Origin: CAVWXT01 sp963759115
Lineage (GTDB): Bacteria > Planctomycetota > Planctomycetia > Pirellulales > Thermoguttaceae
Direction: 5' to 3'
NCBI GenBank assembly: GCA_963759115.1
Contig: CAVWXT010000006.1
Span: forward strand, 930,001 to 994,000
DNA length: 64,000 bases
The notes beneath the pieces were generated by a model that saw only the letters and a list, made by a program, of their open reading frames with translations, was not told the DNA's origin and did no database searches. A program made the position numbers and the translations under genes. Shown here one piece after another: positions 18,519 through 26,642 of this stretch. The first letter of the stretch is position 1. Every line of letters starts with the position of its first letter.

Positions 18519-19462
18519 ATGATTGCGGCGAGAATCTCTTGCTGCCAATGGCTGGCAACGTTCGTGTTGGCGGCGCTGTTGGCCCCGGTGTCTGCCGCCA
18601 TCGCGGCCGACGCACCTAAGGGCGACACCGGCAATCCGCCCAATCCACGCAGGGCGGCCACAGCTCCCGGCGATCGCGAGTCCCCGATTACCGCTCTCGG
18701 AACGATCGAACCCGAGGAAGTGGTTGACGTGGCGGCTCAGGTAGTCGGTACGATCATCAGTTTCGGCTCCGACCTCCAGGGCAAACCGCTTGACTACCGC
18801 TCTTCGGTCGAGGTGGGCACGGTGTTGGCAAAGATCGACGACGCGCCATACGCGGCCCAGGTGGAACAGGCGAGGGCAGGTTGCACGGCGCGGAGGCCGA
18901 ATTGGCGATGGAAAAGGCCAAGCTCGAACTTGCTGAGGCAACATGGCAGCGATCGAAGGAGTTCGCCAAGAGCGGGCCTGTTGCACCAGGAGAATTTGAA
19001 GCGGCGAAGGCCAAATTCAAGGTTACGCAGGCAGCCGTGGCCATGGTCGAGGCGGGCTTGGCTCAAAGCCGGGCCGCTCTGAAACTGGACGAAATCAACC
19101 TCGGCTACACGACCATCAAGTCGCCGATTAAAGGGGTCATCATCGATCGGCGCATGAACGTCGGCCAAGCGATCGCCAGCGTCAATTCGCCCAGCCTCTT
19201 CCTGATCGCCAAGGACCTGAGGAACATGCAGGTATGGGCCTCGATCAACGAGACGGATATCGGCCGAATCCGCGAAGGCATGAAGGTGCGTTTCACCGTA
19301 GCCGCCTTTCCCCGAGACGTCTTCACGGGCACGGTAACGCAGATTCGTCTGAACGCGACGATGACTCAGAACGTGGTCACCTACACGGTAGTGGTCGCCT
19401 TTAAGAATCCGGACCTGAAGCTATTGCCCTACCTCACGGCAAACCTCCAGTTCGAGATGTAG
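18519..19462 (+). CDS. HlyD/MacA-type periplasmic adaptor (frameshifted, short C-terminus)
   Basis: ATG 18519 is preceded by GGAAGGAG at 8 bases and followed by a signal peptide (VLAALLAPVSAAIA). The first frame carries the barrel-sandwich half-motif (ITALGTIEPEEVVDVAAQVVGTI); one base is lost or gained near 18880, after which the coiled-coil hairpin (AEAELAMEKAKLELAEATWQ) and second half-motif with the beta-barrel (YTTIKSPIKGVIIDRR, FLIAKDLRNMQVWASINETD) follow. These proteins link an inner-membrane ABC or RND pump to an outer-membrane channel. The product stops at LLPYLTANLQFEM, short of the membrane-proximal domain of MacA, and no transporter or channel gene is adjacent. The truncation may mark a rearrangement. 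Confidence 0.72.
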
Positions 19463-19612
19463 TCATCGCTGCCCGCCAGCAGCTTCGCGTCGCGGATGGC
19501 CTCGGGGCAGTTTATCCAAGCCACCGCGTACGTCGCCGCGTGCTCGGTCGTGCCACGGTCGATCTTGCCGGGCGTGCCCGAGTCGCTGAAATCCGTCTCT
19601 TCCCAGGCGCCG
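19463..19612 (-). pseudogene. Unidentified coding remnant opposite the HlyD end
   Basis: Read on the minus strand, this stretch gives a protein-like sequence (HAATYAVAWINCPEAIRDAK) with G/C third-position bias and no stop, but no start or full domain. It abuts the shortened end of the HlyD gene. Possibly the 3' or middle fragment of a gene lost at the junction; not recognised. Confidence 0.25.
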
Positions 19613-19615
19613 ACG

Positions 19616-20197
19616 TCACGTCCGCAACTGCTCCAACTCGCCCAGCCGGGCGGCGATCTGCTGGTCGTCGGGGATCACGCCCCGGTTCCGGTCCCCCTCG
19701 AATTCCAACTCCAGGTCGGCAAGCGCCTGTTTCACCGACAGCAGACCGCTGGGCGTCAGGCGGTCAATGAACAGCACGCCGTCGAGGTGGTCGAATTCGT
19801 GCTGGGCCCCGCGGGCGAACAGGCCCGTCAACTGGTAGCTGACTTCCTCACCATCGAGGTTATAGGCGGCGATGACGATCTTCTCCGAGCGCTTCACGGG
19901 GGCGTAGATTTCGGGGAAGCTCAGGCAGCCCTCCTCGGCCTCGGCCATGCCGTTGCGCTTGCTGATCTCGGGGTTGAGGAACACGTACTCCTGGCCCTTG
20001 GCCGGGTCGCCCTCGGTATTGATGATGAACATGCGGTAGGGCAGGTTGACTTGGTTGGCGGCCAGGCCGATGCCCTTGTGCTGGTACATCAGGTCGAACA
20101 TCTCGCGGACGACGTTTTTCAGTTCGCCATCGACGCGAAGTAGCCGTTTCGACTTATGACGCAGGGCAGGATGCGGATACTTAACGATTCGCAGCAC
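19616..20197 (-). CDS. def: Peptide deformylase
   Basis: 193 aa from GTG 20197, selected because a GGAG lies 8 bases upstream and the protein then begins LRIVKYPHPAL as deformylases do. The enzyme removes the formyl group from nascent N-termini. All three motifs are intact: GIGLAANQ (residues 42-49), EGCLS (89-93) and HEFDH (133-137), giving zinc ligands C91, H133 and H137 and catalytic E134. Encoded alone on the minus strand. Confidence 0.95.
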   Translation of the reverse strand: MLRIVKYPHPALRHKSKRLLRVDGELKNVVREMFDLMYQHKGIGLAANQVNLPYRMFIINTEGDPAKGQEYVFLNPEISKRNGMAEAEEGCLSFPEIYAPVKRSEKIVIAAYNLDGEEVSYQLTGLFARGAQHEFDHLDGVLFIDRLTPSGLLSVKQALADLELEFEGDRNRGVIPDDQQIAARLGELEQLRT

Positions 20198-20316
20198 AAT
20201 AACAACTCCATCGTGGGGGCCGACACTCAATTATAGATGATGCCGGGGCCGGGGCGAAGGGGCGGCCAGGGCGGTTCGATTTTCCGTGGAGGAGGCGAAT
20301 CCAGCCGCCGATCGAG

Positions 20317-21600
20317 CTAAACGCCCGCCAACAGCGCCAGCCGCACGAAATTCAACGCGTGTTTGGCGCAGTAGATGCGCAGCGTGGCGGGGTGGCCGGC
20401 AAAAGGAATGCCCTTCTGGCCGACGCCATCGGCCGAAGCCAACGCAAGGCACACCGGTTGCGGCTCGCCACCGACGGGCGCGGGCGAAGGAAACGGCCCG
20501 ATGGCCAGTCCGTAGTCCGCCCCGAACTGCCGGCGGCAGCCCGTGGCCATCGCTTCGGCTAAGGCGCATGGGGTGGGCGAAGAAGGTTCGCTCGCCGCCG
20601 AGGGGATCGCGTTGGCGGCCCGAGGGCCGGCGTCGCGCAGCCACCCCTGCGTGCGAAGGGCCGCCTCATCGGTCATTACGAGCCCGCCCCGATAGGCATC
20701 GTGCACGTCCCCGATGCCGCCGAGCCACTCGGAGACCAATCCGCCGGTGCCCCATTCGGCCGTGGCCAGTGTTTGGCCCCGTTCGCGCAGCAACCGCACC
20801 ACGGCGTGCTGCAGATCATCGTCCTCTTCGCCAAAGACGAGCGTGCCGAGGCACTGGTGAATCGTCGCCACGGTAGGCTCGATGGCCGCGGCACACTCAG
20901 CCTCGGTCTCACCGTCGGCGGCGATGCGGAGGATGATCGTCGTCTTGCTGGCGTTGATGCCGACCGTGGGGCGACGGCCGCGACGAATCAGGTCGGGCAG
21001 CATCGACTCGATCCGGCTCTCGCCGGCGCCGAAACAATTGATGCGGCGGCGGACGATCCGCCGGCTGCCGCCGAGGCTGCGGATCGTGGCGGCCAGCGAA
21101 TCGTGCCACATCTCGGTCATTTCGGCGGGCACGCCCGGCAAACAGAACACTCGGCAGGGCGGCCGCCCCTCGCGGGGTACTTCCAAGTCGATGCCCGGCG
21201 CCGTGCCGTGCGGATTGCGAATCGCGCGGCTGCCGGCGGGAAACATCGCCTGAATCTCGTTCTGCGGCGGCATCCCCCAATGGCGCCGGGCGAACATGGC
21301 GCGGATGTGCTCCAAAGCGTCGGCATCCTGTTGCAGTTCTCGCCCGGCGGCCCGGGCCAGGGCTTCACGCGTCAGGTCGTCGGCCGTGGGCCCCAAACCG
21401 CCGGTGGCCACCACCACGTCGGCCCGGGCGATGGCTTGGCGAAACACGGCGGCGCAGGGCTCCAGTTCGTCGCCGACCGTGGAATGATAAAGCACGCGGA
21501 CGCCCAGTTCCTCCAGCCGTTGGCTAAGCCACTGGGAGTTCGTATCGAGAAGTTGACCGCTGGTGATCTCGTCACCGATGGCGATGATTTCGGCATTCAT
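20317..21600 (-). CDS. cinA: CinA-like protein with degenerate NMN-deamidase domain
   Basis: 427 aa from ATG 21600, overlapping the stop of the preceding PLD gene by one base (TAATG). The N-terminal MoaB/MogA-like domain (residues 1-170) is well preserved: EIIAIGDEITSGQLLDTNS, ATGGLGPTADD, CLPGVPAEMTEMW. The C-terminal PncC-like half is unusual. The canonical ESCTGG, which carries the proposed catalytic serine, reads EWGTGG, and the following lysine and glycine-rich motifs are also changed. NMN deamidase activity is therefore doubtful, while the nucleotide pyrophosphatase-like half may be intact. Co-transcription with the PLD gene is likely from the overlap. Confidence 0.85.
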   Translation of the reverse strand: MNAEIIAIGDEITSGQLLDTNSQWLSQRLEELGVRVLYHSTVGDELEPCAAVFRQAIARADVVVATGGLGPTADDLTREALARAAGRELQQDADALEHIRAMFARRHWGMPPQNEIQAMFPAGSRAIRNPHGTAPGIDLEVPREGRPPCRVFCLPGVPAEMTEMWHDSLAATIRSLGGSRRIVRRRINCFGAGESRIESMLPDLIRRGRRPTVGINASKTTIILRIAADGETEAECAAAIEPTVATIHQCLGTLVFGEEDDDLQHAVVRLLRERGQTLATAEWGTGGLVSEWLGGIGDVHDAYRGGLVMTDEAALRTQGWLRDAGPRAANAIPSAASEPSSPTPCALAEAMATGCRRQFGADYGLAIGPFPSPAPVGGEPQPVCLALASADGVGQKGIPFAGHPATLRIYCAKHALNFVRLALLAGV

Positions 21601-22352
21601 TAGGGATTGCACTCGTCACATGGTTTCTTGCCTGCTTCGATGGCCTCCTCCCGCGTGGCGTACCTCACCAGGTTCTTGGCCGCGATTTTCGCCGCCGATT
21701 CGCAGTTCGCCCGATGAAATACGTCCGAATTCTTGGATGCTACGAATCCGTCCAGCCGGGCCGCATCACCGTGGGCACTGTGGGATCGCTCGGCCGGTCG
21801 AACCGTTTCCGAGTAGCCCTTCTCCCGATGCTCATATCGTTCGGAATGTGCCAAGTGGGCATTCCAATTCGCGGCGTACTTCTCGGCCAGTTCCGGGGAG
21901 CGAATCACCAGCAGGTTCTCGGCGTTGTGTTCTTCGGCCGCATTGGTGAAATTGAACGAGCCGGTGATGACGGTTTGGCCGTCGATCACCATGACTTTGT
22001 TGTGGGCGATGGCGTGTTCGGCGTCAATGTGGGTGGCGATTCCGGCATGCTGCACGAAATCGGCCGACGAATACTTCTCCGTCCGTTGGCTGCTGTCCAG
22101 GATGACCTCGACGTGTACGCCCCGCCGGTGCGCGTCGACCATCGCTTTCGCGATCGGGGCCGACGTGAAGGAGTATGCCTGAACAAGGATGGAGGTCTTC
22201 GCGGCGTTGATTTCTTCGACGACTGCCTCGGTGCAACCGCCTTTGGGACTGAAATGGACCTCGATGGGCGGAAGCGACTGCGGTTGCCGCGTCTGGCACG
22301 CGGGTACAACGACAAGGGAAACGAGGACGACAAACGAGGAAAGCCGTTTCAT
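21600..22352 (-). CDS. PLD-family nuclease lipoprotein with C-terminal Ada-like zinc motif
   Basis: 250 aa from ATG 22352. A lipobox (VVPAC, C19) follows the hydrophobic leader, so the protein is probably membrane-tethered on the outside. A single HKD motif is present (H117, K119, D124; then GSFNFT), as in Nuc-type endonucleases that act as dimers. The last ~45 residues (NSDVFHRANC...AIEAGKKPCDEC) resemble the metal-binding domain of Ada, with H213, C217, C245 and C248 as likely ligands. This combination suggests extracellular DNA cleavage, perhaps for nutrient salvage or uptake; that is inference. It lies 65 bp after mdh and overlaps the cinA start. Confidence 0.85.
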   Translation of the reverse strand: MKRLSSFVVLVSLVVVPACQTRQPQSLPPIEVHFSPKGGCTEAVVEEINAAKTSILVQAYSFTSAPIAKAMVDAHRRGVHVEVILDSSQRTEKYSSADFVQHAGIATHIDAEHAIAHNKVMVIDGQTVITGSFNFTNAAEEHNAENLLVIRSPELAEKYAANWNAHLAHSERYEHREKGYSETVRPAERSHSAHGDAARLDGFVASKNSDVFHRANCESAAKIAAKNLVRYATREEAIEAGKKPCDECNP

Positions 22353-22417
22353 AGGATTATTGTGGTAAGCCACGCCAGTGCGGCGCCAACGGCTGCTGCC
22401 ATCGCCGCCACGACAAG

Positions 22418-23365
22418 TCACGTCCCCAGCCGGGCCATCGTCTCGACCAGTCCCTTCACGGCGTCGACGCTCTTCTGGAAGGCGGCCCGTTCGGCGGCCG
22501 ACAAGCTCGACCTCGACGATCCGCTCGACTCCGCCGGCGCCGAGGATCGCGGGCACGCCGACGTAATAGCCGCCCACGCCGTACTCCCGGTCGCAATAGG
22601 CTGCGCAGGGGACCAGGCGTTTCTTGTCGCGGACGATCGCCTCGACCATTTGGGCGGTGGCGGCCGCCGGGGCGTAATAGGCGCTGCCGGTCTTCAGCAG
22701 CGAGACGATTTCCGCCCCGCCGTCGCGGGTCCGCTGGATGAGCTCGGCCAGCCGCTCGGGCCGGATCAGTTGCGCGACGGGGATGCCGCCGACGCAGGTG
22801 CAACTCGGCAGCGGCACCATCGTATCGCCGTGGCCGCCCAGGAGCATGGCGGAAACGTCCTCCACGCTGACGCCCAATTCCAGCGGCGATGAACGTGCGG
22901 AAGCGGGCCGTATCGAGCACGCCGGCCTGGCCCAGCACGCGTCGGGGCGGGAAGCCGGTGACCTGCCACGCCCTTTGCACCATCGCGTCCAGCGGGTTGC
23001 TGACCACGATCACGACGGCCTCGGGACTGGTTTGCTCGGATCTCGTCGGCCACGGAGCCGACGATGCGGGCGTTGGTGGCCAGCAGGTCGTCGCGGCTCA
23101 TGCCCGGCTTGCGCGGGATGCCGGCCGTGACCACCACCACGTCGCTCCCGGCGGTGTCGGCGTAGCGGGTGGTGCCGGTGATCCGGGCGTCGTAGCCCAT
23201 GATCGGGCCGGCCTGGGCAAGGTCCAGGGCCTTGCCCTGGGGCATGGTTCCGGTTTGCGGAATGTCCAACAGGACGATGTCGCCCAATTCGGCCGCCGCA
23301 CACCAGTGGGCGGTGGTGGCGCCGACGTTGCCGGCGCCGATGATGCTGATCTTGGCGCGTTTCAT
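22418..23365 (-). CDS. mdh: Malate dehydrogenase (three apparent indels)
   Basis: A normal-length (about 315 aa) MDH of the lactate-dehydrogenase-like type can be read only by changing frame near 23035, 22890 and 22490. The NAD-binding motif IIGAGNVGATTAHW, the DIPQTG strand end, SNPLDAMV, the substrate loop region (GVLDTARFRTFIA), the catalytic histidine stretch LLGGHGDTMVPL and the C-terminus FQKSVDAVKGLVETMARL are all present. MDH oxidises malate to oxaloacetate in the TCA cycle. Because every segment is well conserved, sequencing indels are more likely than real loss of this central enzyme. Confidence 0.85.
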
Positions 23366-23455
23366 CGGTGGCTCCTCCTGGTCTCTCGGGTTGGTAAGGC
23401 GTCATATTAACGCAACTTCATCGACCAATAAAGGTGCCGGCTCGCTTGCGACATC

Positions 23456-23530
23456 GGGGACTGGTCCATTTTTCGGCGAGAAATCGTGTTTTGCGAGAAA
23501 AATATCGGCCGAAAACATGGACCTGTCCCC
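23456..23530. repeat. GGGGAC-type palindrome variant
   Basis: Arms GGGGACTGGTCCATTTTTCGG and, at the other end, GCCGAAAACATGGACCTGTCC face each other across a short spacer. It belongs to the same broad class as family 1 but has different inner sequence. Confidence 0.65.
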
Positions 23531-23544
23531 TTCGGCGGCGCAAG

Positions 23545-23625
23545 GGGGACAGTCCCATTTTCACGGCGACAACTCCGGTTGGCAATGCAATATCCAGAAT
23601 CGCCGTGAAAATTGGGACAGTCCCC
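23545..23625. repeat. GGGGACAGTCCCATTTTCACGG palindrome
   Basis: Two ~25-bp arms (ending CCCATTTTCACGGCGA and its partner starting TCGCCGTGAAAATTGGG) form an 81-bp inverted repeat directly beside the previous element, between mdh and the LON-domain gene. The mdh promoter region is therefore built on these repeats. Confidence 0.7.
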
Positions 23626-23760
23626 AGTGAACCGCCTTGGGGGTTTGTTGGCCTTTGCCCACCGGCCTGCCTATAATCGAGTAGGTGAATGGGATTTCCC
23701 CGCAGGGTTTGAAGCATTCGCGAGCTACCTTTTCGGAAGGGAAAAGACGGGGTATCCGCC

Positions 23761-24468
23761 ATGTCCACGTTCGACGACACGTCGTTCTCGGTCGAGGGTT
23801 TTTCGGGCAAGGTGAGGTTGTTTCCCCTGCCGAATCTCGTGCTGTTTCCCCACGTGATGCAGCCCCTGCACATCTTCGAGCCGCGGTATCGCTATCTCTT
23901 GGAGGACGCCTTGGCCGGCGACCGGTTGATCGCCATGTCGGTGCTGGCGCCCGGATGGGAGCAGAACTACGAAGGTCGCCCCCGGTTGTATCCAATGGCC
24001 TGCCTCGGCCAGATCACAACCCACTGCCGCCTGGCCGACGGTACGTATAACGTGCTCTTGCTCGGCTTGCAGCGTGTCCGGCTGCTGCGCGAATTAGCGC
24101 CGGCGCGGAGTTTCCGCGAGGCCGAGGTCGAATTGTGCGAAGACCGGTATCGCGGATGCCCCCTGTCGCAGCAGCGGGCCCTGCAACAGAAATTCCGCGA
24201 CGCCCTGGTTCGCGTCCTGCCGTCGCTGCCGGAGGCCCAAGAGCAATTGGATCAGTTGCTGGGAAACGACATCCCCTTGGGTGTCTTGACCGACGTAATC
24301 AGCTATCTGCTGGACATCGATTTGGCCGGCAAGCAGTCGCTCCTGGCCGAAGTGGACGTGTATCGCCGGGCCGACTTGCTGTTGACTCACCTCTTGGACG
24401 ACTCGGCCGAACTTGCCGCAAGTCAGGCGGTGGCCGCCGGCTTTCCGCCCGAGTTCAGCATCAATTGA
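23761..24468 (+). CDS. LON substrate-binding domain protein
   Basis: 235 aa from ATG 23761. It is a stand-alone LON N-terminal domain (PF02190-like): VRLFPLPNLVLFPHVMQPLHIFEPRYR is the family opening, followed by GRPRLYPMACLGQITTHCRL and LLLGLQRVRLLREL. The C-terminal ~90 residues are helical. No ATPase or protease domain is attached, so it is not Lon itself; relatives are of uncertain function and may bind unfolded protein. A GGAAGG run lies about 20 bases upstream of the start. Confidence 0.85.
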   Translation: MSTFDDTSFSVEGFSGKVRLFPLPNLVLFPHVMQPLHIFEPRYRYLLEDALAGDRLIAMSVLAPGWEQNYEGRPRLYPMACLGQITTHCRLADGTYNVLLLGLQRVRLLRELAPARSFREAEVELCEDRYRGCPLSQQRALQQKFRDALVRVLPSLPEAQEQLDQLLGNDIPLGVLTDVISYLLDIDLAGKQSLLAEVDVYRRADLLLTHLLDDSAELAASQAVAAGFPPEFSIN

Positions 24469-24475
24469 GTTGGCC

Positions 24476-24547
24476 GTAGAAGCGGCATCTTGCCGCTTCA
24501 GGCCTGTTGCCTCGCACCGAGATGACGCGGCAAGATGCCGCGTCTAC
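24476..24547. repeat. GCGGCAAGATGCCGC palindromic element (family 2)
   Basis: 72 bp, starting 8 bases after the LON-domain gene stop; it may double as its transcription terminator. Outer ends GTAGAAGCGGCATCTTGCCG and CGGCAAGATGCCGCGTCTAC match the other family 2 copies. Confidence 0.85.
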
Positions 24548-24640
24548 ACGGGCCGTGAACAGTTTCCCCGGCGGCTTGACCGCAGGGCCGTTTGCCCTTA
24601 AGATGAAGCATCCGTCTTCCCCAAGCGAGGTACGAAACCC

Positions 24641-25294
24641 GTGGCGTCAATTCCCAAAGTGCGCGAACAAATCGTCGGCGGCCTCGATGGCGAGGGCGAC
24701 AAGGAACTGGATCGAGCGGCGCCGGCCGAGGTCGATCAGCCGAGGATTGCCCGGGCGATCCGCGAGATCCTGATCGCGGTGGGCGAGGACCCGGACCGGG
24801 AAGGCCTGCGCGAGACGCCCGCCCGCGTGGCCCGCATGTATGCCGAGTTGTTCCGCGGGCTGCACCGCGATCCCCGCCGCCACTTGCGCAAGTTCTTTAC
24901 GGAGACTTGCGACGAGGTCGTGCTGGTGCGCGACATCAGCTTCAACAGCATGTGCGAGCATCACATGCTGCCGTTCATGGGCACGGCGCACGTCGCCTAC
25001 TTGCCGGGCAAGCGCATCGTGGGGCTGAGCAAGCTGGCCCGCGTGGTGGAGGAGGTCGCCCGCCGCCCCCAGGTCCAGGAGCGCATGACCGAGCAAATCG
25101 CCAACCTGCTGGTCGATGAGTTGCACGCGAAGGGCGTGGCCGTGGTGATCGAAGCCGTCCACACCTGCATGACGATTCGCGGCATTCGCAAGCCCGGCTC
25201 GATCTGCGTCACCTCGGCGATGAAGGGCTGCTTCCGCACCAAGCCGTCCACTCGTGCGGAACTGATGACGCTGATCTACGGAGATCGTCGCTAA
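24641..25294 (+). CDS. folE: GTP cyclohydrolase I
   Basis: 217 aa from GTG 24641 (GAGGT about 10 bases upstream). It converts GTP to dihydroneopterin triphosphate, the first step of folate and pterin synthesis. Diagnostic features: SMCEHHMLPF with zinc ligands C105 and H108, GLSKLARVVE (residues 128-137), and VHTCM with the third zinc ligand C176, followed by TSAMKGCF. Length and motif order are those of the homodecameric type I enzyme. The first 30 residues are variable. No other folate gene is adjacent. Confidence 0.96.
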   Translation: MASIPKVREQIVGGLDGEGDKELDRAAPAEVDQPRIARAIREILIAVGEDPDREGLRETPARVARMYAELFRGLHRDPRRHLRKFFTETCDEVVLVRDISFNSMCEHHMLPFMGTAHVAYLPGKRIVGLSKLARVVEEVARRPQVQERMTEQIANLLVDELHAKGVAVVIEAVHTCMTIRGIRKPGSICVTSAMKGCFRTKPSTRAELMTLIYGDRR

Positions 25295-25326
25295 CGCCCG
25301 CAACCGGCAACGAATAGGGTAACCCC

Positions 25327-26157
25327 ATGAAGCGAACTGTAATGCTGGTGCTGGCCTTTGGTTTGCTGGTTGCCTGTTTGCCGTCGCTCTGGGCAGCGGA
25401 ACCGAATGCGCTGCAAGCCAAGGCAATTGCCGAAATCGTGAAAATGGGCGGCGAGGTCACGTTTGATGAAGAGCGTCCAAGTAAGCCTGTGATTCGGGTA
25501 AATCTCTCGACGACCGAGGTCACCGATGCTGGCGTGGAGCACCTCAAGGGGCTCTCGCAATTGCAGAGTTTAAGACTTGGCTTTACCCGGGTGACGGACG
25601 CTGGCATGAAGCACCTCAGGGGGCTCTCGCAATTGCAGGAATTGAACCTTCACAATACCGAGGTGACGAACGCAGGTTTGGAGCAACTCAAGGGACTCTC
25701 GCAGTTGCAGACGTTGGACCTTCGGAATACCAAGGTGACAGACACTGGTTTGGAGCACCTCAAGGGGCACTCCCAATTGCGGGAGTTGTTCCTGTCGAAT
25801 ACTAAGGTCACGGACGCTGGCTTGAAGCACCTCAAGGGGCACTCCCAATTGCGGGAGCTGTTCCTTTCGAATACTAAGGTCACGGACGCTGGCCTGGAGC
25901 ACCTCAAGGGGCTTTCCCAATTGGAGTGGTTGAAATTCGAGCATACTGAGGTGACGGACACTGGGTTGGAGCACCTCAAGCGACTGTCGGAATTGGAGAC
26001 TTTGGACCTTATCGGTACGCGGGTGACGGACGCTGGCTTGAAGCACCTCAAGGGGCTCTCGAACTTGCGGGTGTTGCACGTTGGCAATACCGTGGTGACG
26101 GACGCTGGCGCGAAAGACCTTCGGCAGGCGTTGCCAGAAGTGCATATATTCCGCTGA
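25327..26157 (+). CDS. Secreted leucine-rich-repeat protein
   Basis: 276 aa. Signal peptide residues 1-23 (VMLVLAFGLLVACLPSLWAA). After a short region come about nine 24-residue LRR units of the form VTDAGLEHLKGLSQLQxLxL, encoded by near-identical 72-bp DNA repeats (about 25519-26110); two consecutive units around 25770-25900 are almost base-identical. An AGGG lies 8 bases before the ATG, 32 bp after folE. The regular repeats can expand or contract by slippage, so binding specificity could vary. A paralogue with the same leader starts at the left window edge. The function is unknown; LRRs generally bind proteins. Confidence 0.9.
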   Translation: MKRTVMLVLAFGLLVACLPSLWAAEPNALQAKAIAEIVKMGGEVTFDEERPSKPVIRVNLSTTEVTDAGVEHLKGLSQLQSLRLGFTRVTDAGMKHLRGLSQLQELNLHNTEVTNAGLEQLKGLSQLQTLDLRNTKVTDTGLEHLKGHSQLRELFLSNTKVTDAGLKHLKGHSQLRELFLSNTKVTDAGLEHLKGLSQLEWLKFEHTEVTDTGLEHLKRLSELETLDLIGTRVTDAGLKHLKGLSNLRVLHVGNTVVTDAGAKDLRQALPEVHIFR

Positions 26158-26292
26158 AGAAGAACAGCCACCGGGTTGACCGAGGTTGGGCACTCAACGC
26201 CATTTCACCGTAGGTCACTGTGTCGACGATGTGGCGAGGGTACTCTGCGGCGCTTTCTGGCGCCCGTCCGACTGCCCCGAAGGGGCTTAGTT

Positions 26293-26447
26293 CACCCAGC
26301 CCACGGGCAACGCCCTGGGGAAAGTCGCCCAATCGAAGCCGTGGTGTCGGCCCAACGGGCCAACGGTTCGTCGAGTGATTGGCCCGTTGGGCCGTAGGAT
26401 AGGCAAGTTCGCCTCCGTTCCCCAGGGCGTTGCCCGTGGGCTGGGCG
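26293..26447. repeat. 155-bp palindromic element with 26-bp perfect arms
   Basis: Arms 26295-26320 and 26420-26445 are exact reverse complements (one reads CCCAGCCCACGGGCAACGCC). Inside lies a second inverted pair, GGCCCAACGGGCC / GGCCCGTTGGGCC. This is the largest of the palindromes and occupies the gap before the FAD dehydrogenase gene. Confidence 0.85.
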
Positions 26448-26642
26448 AACGGCAGGGCCTTTGGCCCTCAGTACCAGGGCCAGTTAAGCTTGCGGCTCCC
26501 ATGGGCTGCTCGGTCGGGTTTGACGGCGGACCGTATCTCCCTTAGACTGTCTTGGAGAACTCCACCGAGTGTAGCTGGAACAGGTCGGGACCATTTTTCG
26601 ATTCTCCGAGGTTAGGGCTCCGCTTATCCCCGACACCGATCT

